The notes under the pieces were generated by a model. That model did not search any database, had not been told where the DNA came from, and saw nothing but the letters and a program-made list of their open reading frames with translations. Positions 6,701-7,324 of a DNA stretch of 7,324 nt are shown here, one piece after another (position 1 is the stretch's first letter; every line of letters begins with the position of its first letter). The stretch comes from Dehalococcoidales bacterium (GTDB taxonomy: Bacteria > Chloroflexota > Dehalococcoidia > Dehalococcoidales > UBA3254). Position numbers and translations under genes: made by a program. The DNA is taken from the NCBI GenBank assembly GCA_028718465.1, contig JAQULX010000132.1, positions 1 through 7,324 of the forward strand, in the 5' to 3' direction.

Positions 6701-7214
6701 CACTGTCGGGATACAGCCCGTTCTTACACCAGGTCAGCACCATAGGCCCTTCCCGGGAGGAATACTGGTAGACATTCTTGTAGGCAAAGGTCCTGTTCCA
6801 GCCATCGGAAGACTTGACCTTGAGGGTGTCCCCGCTGCTCATCCCCCCCACCAGGTCGCACAGGTCGGTGAGGTTGGTCCCCAGCAAGGCCCCCATATCC
6901 TTGGTATCCACATTGGTATCTTCCTCGGGGTTCCAGCGGAGCATCTCCTGGACCTGGGGGTCGGGGTCATCCACGAAGACCGGCCCCTGATGATAGTAAT
7001 GGGTAGTCCCATCCCCCATCACCGGCAGGTTGTCCCGCATCCACTGGTAGGTCACCGTCCTCTGATTGAGAACGGTAACTCCGTCATTAGCCAGCCTGGT
7101 AATTTCAACCGCGAAGGTTGGAGCAGCTAATATTGTTTTTGCCGGAATCAGTATTGCCAGACTGAGTCCAATAAGAACCAGGTAAAATATTTTGACAAGA
7201 CTGCTCTTAAACAA
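3789..7214 (-). CDS. membrane-anchored modular surface protein: PKD, dockerin, three IPT/TIG repeats, cohesin-like domain
   Basis: The 1141-residue protein is exported and held by a C-terminal helix. Modules in order: signal peptide 1-30; an N-terminal domain at about 32-236, Trp/Tyr-rich near its end and possibly related to the sulfite-oxidase fold; PKD at about 239-321, with the typical WAWDFDNNG segment; a Thr-Pro linker at 328-342; a dockerin at about 344-396 with two calcium loops (Asp346-Asn348-Asp350-Asn354-Asp357 and Asp377-Asn379-Asp381-Asp385-Asp388); a second Thr-Pro linker at 400-413; IPT/TIG repeats at about 414-489, 491-568 and 571-649; a cohesin-like domain at about 655-803; a Ser/Gln-rich linker at 805-860; a juxtamembrane domain at 861-1007; a transmembrane helix at 1013-1037, then RRRRIR; and a tail at 1045-1141. 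The start is TTG, backed by GGGAGA 6 bases upstream; no in-frame ATG lies between it and the upstream stop. No catalytic domain is seen, so adhesion or scaffolding is the likely role (inferred). Confidence 0.93.
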   Translation of the reverse strand: MFKSSLVKIFYLVLIGLSLAILIPAKTILAAPTFAVEITRLANDGVTVLNQRTVTYQWMRDNLPVMGDGTTHYYHQGPVFVDDPDPQVQEMLRWNPEEDTNVDTKDMGALLGTNLTDLCDLVGGMSSGDTLKVKSSDGWNRTFAYKNVYQYSSREGPMVLTWCKNGLYPDSGYSEGMRLIWFADDSTNPWGIHAFGNWDWHEAADPEYWYYYNGEYPTTTGLSGQIVSELIIYSAQPPTLAADFSANTTSGDAPLTVLFTDQSTGSPTSWAWDFDNNGIIDSADRNPSYTYAGPGTYSVRLTATNAGGSDEELKVNYIVVDLPPDPSGTPTPTPTPTPTSTSPDWDVNEDGQCNYLDIEVINQHLGETGTPGWVRADVNKDGAVDIGDLVVVGSHLAPGTGTPTPTPTLTPAPSISGFTPASAWKGASVTIYGSNFNGATVVNFGGTPAQSFNVNSSSRISAIVGTGTSGSVSVTTSKGIATKSGFTFIQSPAITSFSPTSAKSGDTVTINGTNFTNATSVHFGNTPVASFNVKSSTRITAVVGSGSSGLVKVTTQGGTATKSGFTFKNSVPAITSFSPISGREGDTVVIHGTNFTSASSVSFGGIPASSYKVKSSAMITAVLGKGASGSIRVTTPYGTVSKPGFTFISPVSPNTIASLKISPASQIVNPGNSFDISIIIEATDAMLRGANLGLGFNKDLLQCTGITEGSFFQDWAKSHGCTTLMFPGPEIDNAAGRVSIFGIAVMGQSKGGPSEGGVLCTIHMKAKPDVSGQAAITITDGKISNDSGVIIDNVNIQNGNIMVTSKTDAPAPSMSSALPSQISSLTPQKTSALSSDSQEGINTVLPISESQQVSNNSSQSIVFDLQECIDELGILEIDFQEQKASPKNNEYIARLDILRGTQALDKEGNAIKSISLKHTSLPDNMESKQFVIAAFECLPEGSSFSHPISLTIKYDPSAVPQGTPEDNLVIAYYDVQRDDWVKLYSQVDTMNHVITAQISHFTLFAIILNDTPLISWSMFITITGAIIAILICIAFYLLRRRRIRALANVAAVDGVSPARDPSSVTTGDLNISEKNENGLELIQSVEIDKEQNDCDVVELTFEQTNDSLVNELPVKITLKHDATSGSRKTVTIRILRRSKNS
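4104..4178 (-). other. transmembrane helix and stop-transfer of the surface protein
   Basis: Residues about 1013-1037 are a continuous hydrophobic segment (ISWSMFITITGAIIAILICI within it), followed at once by RRRRIR. With the N-terminal signal peptide this predicts a type I topology: nearly all modules outside, and about 97 residues inside. It is not an LPXTG sorting signal and not a short archaeal-type CTERM tag, because a long tail follows. Confidence 0.85.
4806..5252 (-). other. cohesin-like domain within the surface protein
   Basis: Residues about 655-803 follow the cohesin pattern: an opening strand with NPGNSFDISIII, then LRGANLGLGFNKDLLQCTGI, a glycine-rich GRVSIFGIAVMGQ strand, GGVLCTIHMKAK, and a closing strand VNIQNGNIMV. 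In this family the domain binds dockerins. Cohesin-like modules also occur in proteins unrelated to cellulosomes, so the partner is open. Three cysteines (703, 720, 760) are present. Confidence 0.75.
5268..5975 (-). repeat. three tandem IPT/TIG repeats of 79-80 codons
   Basis: Three consecutive units begin ISGFTP, ITSFSP and ITSFSP at residues 415, 494 and 574, giving periods of 79 and 80 codons (237 and 240 bases). Each contains the G-x-x-V-x-I-x-G-x-N-F strand, a FGG/FGN turn, a conserved SS-x-x-I-x-A-V/I segment, the S-G-x-x-x-V-T-T strand and a closing GFTF. IPT/TIG domains are immunoglobulin-like spacers found in adhesins and some enzymes. Close similarity of units two and three suggests internal duplication. 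Confidence 0.85.
5976..6233 (-). repeat. Thr-Pro linkers flanking the dockerin, imperfect hexanucleotide repeats
   Basis: Two linkers lie at 6189-6233 and 5976-6017. Each encodes alternating Thr-Pro, from an imperfect hexamer seen on the plus strand as GGTGTA / GGAGTT units. Because the unit is a multiple of three, slippage would change linker length without breaking the frame. Such linkers are commonly extended and O-glycosylated in surface proteins. Confidence 0.8.
6027..6185 (-). other. dockerin type I domain within the surface protein
   Basis: Residues about 344-396 contain two EF-hand-like loops, DVNEDGQCNYLD and DVNKDGAVDIGD, each with the full set of calcium ligands, followed by helices IEVINQHLG and LVVVGSHL. 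This is the two-repeat dockerin pattern. The domain is isolated by Thr-Pro linkers on both sides and sits internally, whereas cellulosomal enzymes usually carry it at an end. Confidence 0.85.
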
Positions 7215-7220
7215 TCTGTT

Positions 7221-7226
7221 TCTCCC
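7221..7226 (-). promoter_or_regulatory. ribosome binding site deciding the TTG start of the surface protein
   Basis: On the minus strand GGGAGA lies 6 bases before the TTG at 7214. The in-frame stop upstream is TGA at 7266-7268, and no ATG or GTG occurs in frame between them, so the TTG is the best start and leads directly into a good signal peptide. Confidence 0.7.
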
Positions 7227-7282
7227 GAATACCGGTTTGAGTAAACGATGTTTAAAGAAATGAAATCACGGAGGAAGGATTT

Positions 7283-7324
7283 ATGTTAGTTATATTAATA
7301 CAAGGCATTAGTATAGTCAACAGG
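7283..7324 (+). CDS. probable start of a divergent gene, cut by the window edge
   Basis: An ATG at 7283 follows a strong purine-rich site, GGAGGAAGGA at 7270-7279, with the GGAGG core 8 bases from the start. Fourteen codons (MLVILIQGISIVNR) stay open to the end of the window. The start is hydrophobic, perhaps a signal sequence or membrane segment, but this is far too short to identify. The gap to the surface-protein start is only 68 bases. A perfect TTGACA at 7192-7197 could be its -35 box, but the matching -10 (TCTGTT) is poor. The call rests mainly on the ribosome binding site. Confidence 0.4.
   Translation, partial: MLVILIQGISIVNR
7292..7320 (-). promoter_or_regulatory. candidate promoter for the surface-protein gene
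   Basis: On the minus strand TTGACT is followed after exactly 17 bases by TAATAT. That is five of six matches at -35 and four of six at -10, with ideal spacing. Transcription would start near 7285, giving a leader of about 70 bases. The site overlaps the beginning of the probable divergent gene, so if both are real their expression would interfere. Confidence 0.4.

Noticed and set aside
6429..7130. A 233-codon open frame on the plus strand
   Set aside because: It lies wholly antisense to the N-terminal and PKD part of the surface protein, where high G+C keeps the opposite frame open. Its translation is Gly/Pro/Val-rich without recognisable motifs, while the minus-strand product has clear domains.
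3789..7214. The surface protein as a cellulosome enzyme or scaffoldin
   Set aside because: There is no glycoside hydrolase, esterase or carbohydrate-binding module and only one cohesin-like domain, so a classical cellulosome role is not supported.
7192..7220. TTGACA followed after 17 bases by TCTGTT as a plus-strand promoter for the divergent gene
   Set aside because: The -35 box is perfect, but the -10 box matches at only three of six positions and the whole site lies in the signal-peptide region, so it is not listed as a feature.
1..7324. CRISPR array, tRNA, rRNA, phage or defence genes, toxin-antitoxin pair
   Set aside because: No regularly spaced short repeats, no cloverleaf-like or rRNA-like segments and no recognisable defence or phage proteins were found on reading both strands.

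Overview
The window looks like a stretch of a bacterial chromosome from an uncultured or environmental anaerobe. The gene styles (a long Cache-HAMP-GAF sensor kinase paired with a NarL-type regulator, and a large surface protein with Thr-Pro linkers, PKD, IPT/TIG, dockerin and cohesin modules) fit Chloroflexota of the Dehalococcoidia type best. That assignment is an inference from protein style; nothing in the window fixes the taxon. All the substantial genes are on the minus strand. Base composition is uneven: sample lines are about 30% G+C in the sensor kinase and about 67% in the 5' part of the surface-protein gene.

Layout, read in the direction of transcription (right to left). At the right edge (7283-7324, plus strand) there is probably the first 14 codons of a divergent gene, with a strong Shine-Dalgarno sequence. 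From 7214 to 3789 runs a single 1141-residue surface protein. It has a signal peptide, an N-terminal globular domain, a PKD domain, a dockerin between two Thr-Pro linkers, three IPT/TIG repeats, a cohesin-like domain, a juxtamembrane domain, one transmembrane helix and a cytoplasmic tail. From 3788 to 3000 there is no intact gene. This part holds a decayed fragment of an IS256/mutator-type transposase (about 3460-3280, with two frameshifts), then a good minus-strand promoter (3216-3188), a possible 29-codon leader ORF, a perfect 9-bp dyad and a terminator-like hairpin with a U-tract, all ahead of the sensor kinase.

From 2999 to 188 lies a two-component operon: a membrane sensor histidine kinase (722 aa), whose last codons overlap by 8 bases the start of a NarL/LuxR-type response regulator (216 aa). 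The two are almost certainly co-translated partners. Their stimulus and targets cannot be read from the window. The surface protein is a neighbour and a conceivable target, but the transposase remnant and a terminator-like structure lie between them, so co-regulation is only a guess. The left 187 bases are AT-rich with weak hairpins and no gene.

The two points most worth following up are the surface protein that carries both a dockerin and a cohesin-like module on one membrane-anchored chain, and the attenuator-like leader in front of the kinase-regulator operon.
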